DNA from: Eubacterium sp. CAG:786
GTDB lineage: Bacteria > Bacillota > Clostridia > Oscillospirales > Ruminococcaceae
Direction: 5' to 3'
Assembly: GCA_000432175.1 (NCBI GenBank)
Contig: HF989459.1
Span: 1 to 5,475 of the forward strand
DNA length: 5,475 nucleotides
Positions 1 through 4,836 of the stretch are shown here, piece after piece. A program made the translations under genes and the position numbers. Position 1 is the first letter of the stretch, and each line of letters begins with the position of its first letter. The notes under the pieces are model-generated. The model ran no database searches. It was not told where the DNA came from and saw only the letters and a program-made list of their open reading frames with translations.

Positions 1-47
1 CCTCTACCACCCCAAGGTAGCGCGCTACCAATCTGCGCCACACCCAG
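1..47 (-). tRNA. tRNA-Pro, anticodon GGG (3' part outside window)
   Basis: Read on the minus strand from 47 leftward, this folds as a tRNA. It has a 7-nt acceptor 5' strand (CTGGGTG), TG, a D-stem GCGC/GCGC, one linker base and an anticodon stem CTACC/GGTAG. The 7-base loop TTGGGGT (15 to 9) puts anticodon GGG at 13-11. C at position 1 and the overall sequence (GTGGCGCAG, GGTAGCGCGCTAC) are typical of bacterial proline tRNAs. The T arm and acceptor 3' strand lie beyond base 1, so the gene is cut by the window edge rather than broken. A GGG isoacceptor reads CCC and CCU codons. Confidence 0.93.
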
Positions 48-68
48 TTGTTTGTTTCAACGTGTTAT

Positions 69-97
69 ATTATACCACGGAAAAACCGATTTGTCAA
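69..97 (-). promoter_or_regulatory. Promoter of tRNA-Pro
   Basis: On the minus strand a perfect -35 TTGACA (97-92) is followed by a 17-bp spacer and a perfect -10 TATAAT (74-69). The predicted start is near 62, which leaves a leader of about 15 nt before the tRNA 5' end. A full-consensus promoter is what a stable RNA gene is expected to have. Confidence 0.92.
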
Positions 98-175
98 TAC
101 CTTTTTTAAAAATATTTCAACTATTTTTGAAAAAATCAGAAAAGACGTTACAAATGGCTTGCTGATCAGGGATGC

Positions 176-204
176 TTGACAATTCCGGATTTTTGATTTA
201 TGAT
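176..204 (+). promoter_or_regulatory. Promoter of the GNAT acetyltransferase gene
   Basis: A perfect -35 TTGACA (176-181), a 17-bp spacer and -10 TATGAT (199-204, 5 of 6 consensus) predict transcription from about 211. The leader is therefore only about 17 nt and consists mainly of the ribosome binding site. This start point excludes the upstream in-frame TTG at 210 as the initiation codon. Confidence 0.85.
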
Positions 205-227
205 GTATATTGACATGGAGGGTTACA

Positions 228-662
228 ATGGAACTATATGTAAAACATTTCAGCGAACTGACTGTAAAAGAACTTTATGGTATATTGGAACTCAGGAGCG
301 CAGTGTTTGTGGTGGAGCAGAACTGCGCGTATCAGGATATCGACGGACTTGACGAGAATGCATACCACATGTGGTTATCGGACGATGACGGGATCGCGGC
401 ATATTTGCGGATACTGCCGCCGGGAGTGCGGTTCGACGAGCCGGCACTTGGGAGGATAATCTCTGCCAGAAGGCGCAGCGGCATTGGCTCGCAGATCGTT
501 CAGAAGGGGATAACTTTTGTGCAGGAACACTACGGTCCGTGCAAAATAACCATAGAAGCCCAGCAGTACGCCAGAGAATTCTATGAAAAGAACGGGTTCG
601 TGCAAATCTCAGAACCGTTTGATGAGGACGGAATACCGCATATCCTGATGCGGTGGGAATAA
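228..662 (+). CDS. ElaA-like GNAT family N-acetyltransferase
   Basis: A 144-residue cytoplasmic acetyltransferase, close to the ~150 residues usual for ElaA-type GNATs. The N-terminal LRSAVFVVEQNCAYQDIDG (residues 22-40) matches the ElaA signature (LR.AVFVVEQNC.Y.D.DG). The acetyl-CoA pyrophosphate loop is RRRSGIGS (81-88), preceded by strand LGRIIS. Motif B is AREFYEKNGF (115-124), and the C-terminal strand HILMRW is also family-typical. The family transfers acetyl from acetyl-CoA to an amine; the substrate cannot be read from sequence. The ATG at 228 is chosen because GGAGGG (217-222) sits 5 nt upstream and the predicted mRNA begins near 211, so the in-frame TTG at 210 is unlikely. It forms a single-gene unit, divergent from the tRNA and convergent with the XRE gene. 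No truncation is visible. Confidence 0.9.
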   Translation: MELYVKHFSELTVKELYGILELRSAVFVVEQNCAYQDIDGLDENAYHMWLSDDDGIAAYLRILPPGVRFDEPALGRIISARRRSGIGSQIVQKGITFVQEHYGPCKITIEAQQYAREFYEKNGFVQISEPFDEDGIPHILMRWE

Positions 663-686
663 TTCCGCGCGGATCTCATAAAAAAA

Positions 687-711
687 GCCCCCCGGACGGC
701 AATCCGGGGGA
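687..711 (-). terminator. Hairpin terminator between convergent genes
   Basis: An 8-bp GC-rich stem (689-696 with 703-710) encloses a 6-nt loop. On the minus strand it is followed by seven T (complement of A680-A686), giving a strong intrinsic terminator for the XRE gene 6 nt past its stop. On the plus strand the trailing ATTTGCTTATTT is a poorer U-tract, but the same stem probably also ends the GNAT transcript, whose stop is at 662. Treat it as a shared terminator that favours the minus strand. Confidence 0.88.
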
Positions 712-716
712 TTTGC

Positions 717-965
717 TTATTTGCTGAAAGAAGCCATAAGCTCGTTGAGCGGGATATCAAGATACTTCGCAATTGTGATCAGCTCAATATCTGTGATAAA
801 ACGCTGGCCAGATTCCATACGCTGAACCGCGTTTTTGTCGATGATAAGTCCCATTTCGTTGAGATCGTCAGCGACCTGGCGCTGGGAAATACCACGTGCC
901 TTGCGCACTTCGTGAATCTTGATGCCTACAAGGTTCTTGCGGCCATCTGCCTGATTTTTGAACAT
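717..965 (-). CDS. Short XRE/Cro-family transcriptional regulator
   Basis: An 82-residue protein that is almost entirely one helix-turn-helix domain (HTH_3/XRE). IHEVRKARGISQRQVADDL (residues 17-35) covers helices 1-2, DKNAVQRMESGQRFI (43-57) holds recognition helix 3 and the conserved ESG.R turn, and ELITIAKYLDIPLNELM (61-77) supplies helices 4-5. There is no sensor or peptidase domain, so any signal must come from dimerisation or a partner. The start at 965 is chosen because AGGAGG (978-973 on the minus strand) lies 7 nt upstream; the in-frame ATG at 983 lacks such a site. It is probably autoregulated, since a dyad overlaps the -35 of its promoter. It is divergent from the sugar operon across a long gap. 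Target genes are unknown. The DNA-binding assignment is firm; the regulon is not. Confidence 0.9.
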   Translation of the reverse strand: MFKNQADGRKNLVGIKIHEVRKARGISQRQVADDLNEMGLIIDKNAVQRMESGQRFITDIELITIAKYLDIPLNELMASFSK

Positions 966-999
966 TTTGAGTCCTCCTGTCATTGCTGTTTGTCTAATC

Positions 1000-1028
1000 A
1001 TTATACAACATTAATATAAAAAAATCAA
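1000..1028 (-). promoter_or_regulatory. Promoter of the XRE regulator gene
   Basis: On the minus strand the -10 is a perfect TATAAT (1005-1000). At a 17-bp spacing lies TTGATT (1028-1023, 4 of 6 for the -35). Transcription would start near 993, giving a leader of about 28 nt before the ATG at 965. The weak -35 sits inside a dyad, which suits a repressible promoter. Confidence 0.75.
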
Positions 1029-1047
1029 TACCTAAATTGATGTTTTT
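1018..1047. promoter_or_regulatory. Dyad overlapping the XRE -35, candidate operator
   Basis: Perfect 6-bp arms ATCAAT (1024-1029) and ATTGAT (1036-1041) flank a 6-bp centre. The symmetry extends, after one mismatch (1023/1042), into an A-run (1018-1022) and a matching T-run (1043-1047). The left arm covers the -35 of the XRE promoter. XRE regulators often bind such two-fold sites and repress their own gene, so autorepression is the likely use; this is inference. The stem is too AT-rich to be a convincing transcription terminator. Confidence 0.5.
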
Positions 1048-1336
1048 TTAAAATCAGGTGATATTTTTGTGACAGCTTGCAGAGTATTTTGAAACTTTAT
1101 CAGGCGCATAACGAAAAGAAATTTTCATATACTATATTAATAGCATTTTGTTGCGCAACGCATGAATTAAATCAATAGGTTCAAATATGATGCAGATTAG
1201 CATTGTATATAGTGACATCGGACGATAGCTCAATGCGTGAATACATGTCAAAATAGCACACTATCTGCATGATTGCTAATGAATAATCTGTCAACTGTCA
1301 TATTTTTTCTAAACATTGTGATTATATCACAGAACA
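1043..1336. other. Gene-free AT-rich intergenic stretch
   Basis: Between the XRE promoter and the sugar operon promoter there is no open reading frame with a ribosome binding site and no recognisable RNA gene. It contains a perfect 10-bp palindrome GTTGCGCAAC (1150-1159) and a second copy of AAATCAAT (1169-1176). It also holds a long-range inverted repeat ATGCAGAT (1190-1197) / ATCTGCAT (1263-1270) with a nested TGACAT (1213-1218) / ATGTCA (1245-1250), and a 15-bp dyad at 1317-1331. The best reading is a regulatory region with several protein-binding sites. A degraded gene or an undetected small RNA cannot be excluded. Confidence 0.5.
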
Positions 1337-1350
1337 TTGACTTTTGTCAA
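1317..1350. promoter_or_regulatory. Two adjacent dyads upstream of the sugar operon promoter
   Basis: TGTGAT-TAT-ATCACA (1317-1331) and TTGAC-TTTT-GTCAA (1337-1350) are both perfect inverted repeats. Their centres lie about 19.5 bp apart, close to two helical turns, so bound dimers would face the same side of the DNA. They sit roughly 30 to 60 bp upstream of the -35, a usual place for activator sites. Their form resembles CRP/FNR-type operators (TGTGA..TCACA; TTGA..TCAA), but the 5-bp inner gap of the first differs from the usual 6. No such regulator is encoded in the window. Confidence 0.45.
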
Positions 1351-1379
1351 GTGTAAAATATCAAAAATAATGCGGAATA

Positions 1380-1408
1380 TTGACAAATCAATGCAAGTGG
1401 TATAAAAT
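1380..1408 (+). promoter_or_regulatory. Promoter of the sugar isomerase / ThuA operon
   Basis: The -35 is a perfect TTGACA (1380-1385). A 17-bp spacer leads to TAAAAT (1403-1408, 5 of 6 for the -10). The start would be near 1415, leaving a leader of only about 12 nt that begins with the purine-rich GGGGGCGAG. The -35 lies within a perfect dyad ATTGA-CAAA-TCAAT (1379-1392), so a bound protein there would block polymerase. Confidence 0.75.
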
Positions 1409-1426
1409 AATAATGGGGGCGAGAAA

Positions 1427-2260
1427 TTGAACAGACTGAATATTTTTCTGGAGCACATATATGAAGCGTGTTCACAGAATGACATCACCCTGCAGGAAAT
1501 GCTGTTGCAGGTGCATGATATGGGGTATTCCGGGCTTGAGTGCGACCTCTGGCGGCTGGACAACAGGACTTTGCGCAGCCTCTTTTCCGGCTGCGGAATG
1601 ACAGCTGCTTCGGTCTACGGACATTACGACCTGGCTCATGACGCTCCGGAAGTCACGCGGGAAAAGGCTCTGCGCCATCTGGAGGCTTCCGCGTATTTCG
1701 GGGCTGACAAGATACTTGTTATCCCCGGATTCATCGCACCGGACGATGACCGGAACGCCTTTTTTGAACGGACATGCGCTCGGCTGTCGGAAATATGCGC
1801 ACTTGCGCGTACTTATGGCATCACCGTCACCGTTGAGGACTTTGACGACGTGAATTCCCCGTGCTGTGATATTGCGGGGCTTATGCGGCTGCTGAGCGGT
1901 TCTGACGGGCTTTGCTGGACTTTCGACACAGGCAATTTCGCATATGTGAACGAGGACCCTGCCGAGGCCTGCGGAAAACTCGGGAAGTACCTTGCGCACG
2001 TCCACATAAAGGACAGGAGCCGCGACATTGCCCGGGCTGACAGCGACAGAAGCAACGTGAAAGCCGATATTTCCGGGGAAATGATGTACCCGTGCGAATG
2101 CGGCGCTGGTTACGTCGGCGCGGAAGCGCTCGTTAAAAAGCTGCTTGCCGACGGCTATGCGGGTGACTTTTCTGCCGAGCACTTTGGCGCTGTTGACCAG
2201 CGGGAATACATGCGCCGTTCCGCGGAAAATATCCTGCGGTGGATAAAGGAGAGCGTATGA
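1427..2260 (+). CDS. Sugar phosphate isomerase/epimerase-type TIM barrel protein
   Basis: A 277-residue soluble protein of the xylose-isomerase-like TIM barrel family (AP_endonuc_2, Pfam PF01261), of typical length. Metal-site segments appear in order: E137 in VTVEDF, D167 in TFDTGN, H191/H193 in HVHIKD, and E251 in SAEHFG. The first strand is RLNIFLEH (3-10), and IPGF (99-102) ends a central strand. Members isomerise, epimerise or eliminate sugars, keto-sugars or inositols through a divalent metal; the substrate here cannot be named. The TTG at 1427 is taken as the start because it lies just before the first strand, 3 nt after the purine-rich GGGGGCGAG (1415-1423). The next in-frame ATG (1499) would remove strand 1. 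It is first in an operon and overlaps the ThuA gene by 4 nt (ATGA), suggesting translational coupling and a shared pathway. The TTG start and a weak ribosome site suggest modest expression. Confidence 0.85.
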   Translation: MNRLNIFLEHIYEACSQNDITLQEMLLQVHDMGYSGLECDLWRLDNRTLRSLFSGCGMTAASVYGHYDLAHDAPEVTREKALRHLEASAYFGADKILVIPGFIAPDDDRNAFFERTCARLSEICALARTYGITVTVEDFDDVNSPCCDIAGLMRLLSGSDGLCWTFDTGNFAYVNEDPAEACGKLGKYLAHVHIKDRSRDIARADSDRSNVKADISGEMMYPCECGAGYVGAEALVKKLLADGYAGDFSAEHFGAVDQREYMRRSAENILRWIKESV

Positions 2261-2970
2261 TAAGAGTACTTGTGTGGAACGAATACCGGCACGAAAAGCT
2301 GCAGCCCCCGGTCGCGGAAATATACCCCCGCGGAATTCACGCGGCGATAGGGGAGTACCTGCAGAAATGCGGCGATATCAGCGTTGAGCTTGCATGCCTT
2401 GATGACCCGGAGCAGGGTCTGAGCGAAAAGGCTCTTTCCGAAACGGACGTGCTGATATGGTGGGGACACATGGCGCATGACGAAGTCACGGACGAAAGCG
2501 TTGAGCGCGTGTGCCGTCGCGTCAATGCGGGCATGGGGTTCATTCCGCTGCATTCGGCGCACCACAGCAGGGTGTTCAAACGGCTGTGCGGGACTTCCTG
2601 CAACCTGAAATGGCGGCACGGCGACCGCGAACGCGTGTGGACGGTCATTCCTTCTCACCCGATAGCGCGTGGAATTCCCGGGCACTTTGAGCTGCCGCAT
2701 GAAGAAATGTACGGCGAACCGTTCGACATTCCCACGCCGGACGAGGTGGTATTTATGGGCTGGTTTGCCGGGGGAGAGGTGTTCCGGAGCGGCGTGACTT
2801 ACCGGCGCGGGGCAGGGAAGATATTCTATTTCCAGCCCGGACATGAGGAATACCCCACGTTTCACGACCCTGATGTCCTGCGTGTTATAGAAAACGCGGT
2901 GCGCTGGGCTGCGCCGACGGAGAATTCCGCACAGATAGAATGCACAAATCCCACTGCACTGGAGGTGTGA
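2257..2970 (+). CDS. ThuA-family (trehalose utilisation) protein
   Basis: A 237-residue protein with a full ThuA domain (PF06283, glutamine-amidotransferase-like fold). Recognisable segments are VLVWNEYRHE (4-13), YPRGIHAAI (23-31), DVLIWWGHMAHDEV (64-77), GMGFIPLHSAHHSRVFKRL (92-110), GTSCNLKWR (112-120), EEMYGEPFDIP (149-159), GGEVFRSG (172-179) and FQPGHEEYPT (192-201). The many His and acidic residues in these blocks are family-conserved and probably form the active site. ThuA was named from rhizobial trehalose catabolism, where it works with an oxidoreductase on keto-sugars; the exact reaction here is unknown. The start is the ATG at 2257, overlapping the upstream stop, with AAAGGAGAG (2245-2253) as ribosome site; an in-frame GTG at 2239 is less likely. 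About 17 residues trail the domain (221-237) with no clear role, and their codons carry the ribosome site of the next gene. Confidence 0.92.
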   Translation: MIRVLVWNEYRHEKLQPPVAEIYPRGIHAAIGEYLQKCGDISVELACLDDPEQGLSEKALSETDVLIWWGHMAHDEVTDESVERVCRRVNAGMGFIPLHSAHHSRVFKRLCGTSCNLKWRHGDRERVWTVIPSHPIARGIPGHFELPHEEMYGEPFDIPTPDEVVFMGWFAGGEVFRSGVTYRRGAGKIFYFQPGHEEYPTFHDPDVLRVIENAVRWAAPTENSAQIECTNPTALEV

Positions 2971-2972
2971 AC

Positions 2973-3164
2973 ATGTTCAAGCTTGACGATACTGTAAGAA
3001 TAATCAAGACCGGAGTGGTCGGGACTATCACCGATATCAGCTGCGCAGGCGGCAGGACGACTTATGTCATCGATACCGACGACGGCGACGACGAGGAGGA
3101 TACTTTCGGCTCCATGACAGCGGTTTTTTACTGCTCAGAAGCCGATATTGAAAAGGCCGACTGA
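2973..3164 (+). CDS. Small acidic protein, possible SH3-like barrel, function unknown
   Basis: A 63-residue soluble protein with no signal peptide or membrane segment. The N-terminal half MFKLDDTVRIIKTGVVGTI (1-19) reads like the opening strands of an SH3-like or KOW-type small barrel: a D-x-V-x-I strand, a KTG-V-G turn, then TITDI. The middle, TYVIDTDDGDDEEDTF (30-45), is strongly acidic, and the tail ends AVFYCSEADIEKAD. The ATG at 2973 is supported by GGAGGTG (2961-2967) 5 nt upstream, one of the best ribosome sites in the window. It begins 2 nt after the ThuA stop, so it is the third gene of that operon. I do not recognise the family. An adaptor, regulator or metal-binding accessory are all possible, and none is shown. 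Because it is so small and strongly initiated it may be made in excess of the enzymes. Confidence 0.75.
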   Translation: MFKLDDTVRIIKTGVVGTITDISCAGGRTTYVIDTDDGDDEEDTFGSMTAVFYCSEADIEKAD

Positions 3165-3175
3165 CTTTGTACGCT

Positions 3176-3210
3176 GAATTCACCGTTCTGCTGCACGGGG
3201 CGGTGAATTT
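3176..3210 (+). terminator. Hairpin after the sugar operon, probable weak terminator
   Basis: A perfect 9-bp stem AATTCACCG (3177-3185) / CGGTGAATT (3201-3209), extendable by one G-U pair, encloses a 15-nt loop. It starts 12 nt after the stop of the small acidic gene. The U-tract is short (TTT, then CTGTGT), so it may terminate inefficiently or protect the mRNA 3' end. A second stem with one bulged base (3216-3224 with 3236-3245) follows at once and may add to it. Confidence 0.55.
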
Positions 3211-3316
3211 CTGTGTCAGGGCATAAAACCGCGGCATGCGCCTGATGTGCAGCGCCTGATTTCTTCGGCAAGTTGCTGAAATTTACGATAATATGTCCTA
3301 AATTGCAGAAAACGTG

Positions 3317-3345
3317 TTGACAATATGAAGAAATTGTGATAAATT
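3317..3345 (+). promoter_or_regulatory. Promoter of the FAD dehydrogenase / xpt operon
   Basis: A perfect -35 TTGACA (3317-3322), a 17-bp spacer and TAAATT (3340-3345, 4 of 6) form the promoter. TG at 3337-3338 gives an extended -10 (TGATAAATT) that compensates for the weak hexamer. The start falls near 3352, giving a leader of about 75 nt. That leader contains GGTGAAT (3360-3366) and ATTCACC (3397-3403), able to pair across 30 nt. No purine riboswitch core is apparent in it. Confidence 0.7.
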
Positions 3346-3426
3346 AATAACGTATATTCGGTGAATGCGTGGAGTTGTGTAATAATGGCAGGATAAATTC
3401 ACCATAAGTGAAAGGTAAATCTATAA

Positions 3427-4830
3427 ATGGCAAAGTATAACGTAGTTATCGTCGGCGCAGGCCCCGCGGGAATATTCACCGCGCTGGAAATGCTCCGCAA
3501 GGGTTCCCAGAAGAAGATACTGATCGTCGAAAAGGGCGTTTCTGTTGAAAAGAGAGCCTGTCCCAAGGCAAAGACAAAGGTCTGCATGAACTGCAAGCCC
3601 TATTGCCACATCACCACCGGTTTTTCCGGTGCGGGCGCGTTTTCTGACGGCAAGCTGTCGCTTTCCTGCGAAGTAGGCGGAAATCTGCCGGAACTTATCG
3701 GCGAACAGCTCGCACAGGAAACCATCGACTACACCGACAAGATATATCTGGAATTCGGCGCAGACCCGCATGTCGAGGGCGTCAGCGAACCGGACAAGAT
3801 ACGCGAGATACGCAAAAAGGCGATAAACGCCAACCTTAAGCTGGTCGACTGCCCGATACGCCACCTTGGCACTGAAATGGCGCACCAGCTGTACCTGCGC
3901 ATTGAGAAGTACCTGCTGGAGCACGGCGTTGAGATCATGTTCTCCACACGCTGCGAGGATATCATCATCAAGGGCGACGAGTGCACCGGCGTCATCGTCA
4001 CCGACAACAAGGGCGAAAATCGCCAGGAGATCGCAGCAGACAGCATAGTCATCGCCACCGGAAGAAAGGGCGCAGACTGGCTGGAGCGCACATGCGAGAG
4101 CCATTCCATCGCGCATCAGCCGGGTACCGTTGACATCGGCGTCCGTGTGGAAGTACGCAACGAGGTCATGGAGGAAGTCAATGCGGTGCTGTATGAGTCC
4201 AAGCTTATCGGCTATCCGCTTCCTTTCAAGAACAAGGTGCGCACTTTCTGCCAGAACCCCGGCGGCTTCGTCAGCCAGGAGAATTACGACAACGATCTCG
4301 CAGTCGTGAACGGGCATTCCTACAAGGATCTGAAATCCGACAACACCAACCTTGCGATACTCTGCTCGCATAATTTCAGCGTTCCGTTCAATCAGCCGAT
4401 AGAGTACGCGCAGAAAGTCGGCGAGCTCACCAATATGCTGGGCAACGGTCACATCATGGTCCAGCGTTTCGGCGATATTCTCGACGGAAAGCGCACCTGG
4501 GCAAAGGAACTGAACTTCTCCAACGTCAAGCCCACGCTTCCTGACGCAGTTGCAGGCGACATCACCGCTGCAATGCCATACCGCACGATGACGAACATCA
4601 TCAACTTCATCAAGGCTGTGGACTGCGTAGTTCCCGGTTTTGCGAGCCGTGAAACGCTCCTCTATTCACCGGAGCTGAAATTCTACAGCAACCGCATCAA
4701 GATGGACGAGCACTTCAATACCAATATAAAGGGGCTTCACTGCCTGGGCGACTCCAGCGGCTGGACAAGAGGACTTATGATGGCGTCCGTTATGGGCGTA
4801 CTTATGGGCAGAGAGCTGACAGAGAGGTAA
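3427..4830 (+). CDS. FAD-dependent dehydrogenase with N-terminal Cys cluster (COG2509-like)
   Basis: A 467-residue soluble flavoprotein. The N-terminal Rossmann motif VIVGAGPAG (7-15) is followed by ILIVEKG (31-37), whose E35 should bind the FAD ribose. C45, C53, C56 and C60 (C-x7-C-x2-C-x3-C) precede GFSGAGAFSDGKLSLS (65-80), a signature I recognise from uncharacterised COG2509 dehydrogenases. The second nucleotide-proximal motif is IATGRKG (209-215). The C-terminal FAD contact is GLHCLGDSSGWTRGLMMA (436-453). Family members are annotated as NAD(P)/FAD-dependent oxidoreductases without a known substrate. The cysteines could bind zinc or iron-sulphur, or serve redox chemistry, but this is not shown. 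The ATG at 3427 begins right before strand 1; the ribosome site AAAGG (3411-3415) is 11 nt away, a long spacing. It is first in a two-gene operon with xpt. Codon choice (AAG, GGC, ATC, CGC) looks biased to well-expressed codons. Confidence 0.88.
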   Translation: MAKYNVVIVGAGPAGIFTALEMLRKGSQKKILIVEKGVSVEKRACPKAKTKVCMNCKPYCHITTGFSGAGAFSDGKLSLSCEVGGNLPELIGEQLAQETIDYTDKIYLEFGADPHVEGVSEPDKIREIRKKAINANLKLVDCPIRHLGTEMAHQLYLRIEKYLLEHGVEIMFSTRCEDIIIKGDECTGVIVTDNKGENRQEIAADSIVIATGRKGADWLERTCESHSIAHQPGTVDIGVRVEVRNEVMEEVNAVLYESKLIGYPLPFKNKVRTFCQNPGGFVSQENYDNDLAVVNGHSYKDLKSDNTNLAILCSHNFSVPFNQPIEYAQKVGELTNMLGNGHIMVQRFGDILDGKRTWAKELNFSNVKPTLPDAVAGDITAAMPYRTMTNIINFIKAVDCVVPGFASRETLLYSPELKFYSNRIKMDEHFNTNIKGLHCLGDSSGWTRGLMMASVMGVLMGRELTER

Positions 4831-4836
4831 GCGGAG

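Noticed and set aside
210..227. TTG at 210 as the GNAT start
   Set aside because: The predicted transcript begins near 211 and the Shine-Dalgarno site GGAGGG is placed for the ATG at 228.
1472..2182. Long minus-strand open frame opposite the isomerase gene
   Set aside because: It is a GC-driven antisense frame with no family resemblance. The plus-strand protein has clear metal-site motifs and operon spacing.
3238..3260. Direct repeat GCGCCTGAT (3238-3246 and 3252-3260)
   Set aside because: Only two 9-bp copies 14 bp apart with no array or conserved spacer; too small to call a CRISPR or functional iteron.
3385..3396. Leader mini-frame Met-Ala-Gly-stop before the flavoprotein gene
   Set aside because: It is three codons long with a poorly spaced GGAG; such frames are expected by chance and no attenuator structure supports it.
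3165..3426. Purine riboswitch before the flavoprotein-xpt operon
   Set aside because: I looked for the conserved purine-aptamer core because xpt is a common target. No matching three-way-junction sequence was seen; only simple hairpins and a promoter are present.
3421..4452. 343-codon minus-strand open frame opposite the flavoprotein gene
   Set aside because: It is a shadow of the real coding strand: no plausible ribosome site and a repetitive composition from reverse codons. The plus frame carries FAD motifs along its whole length.
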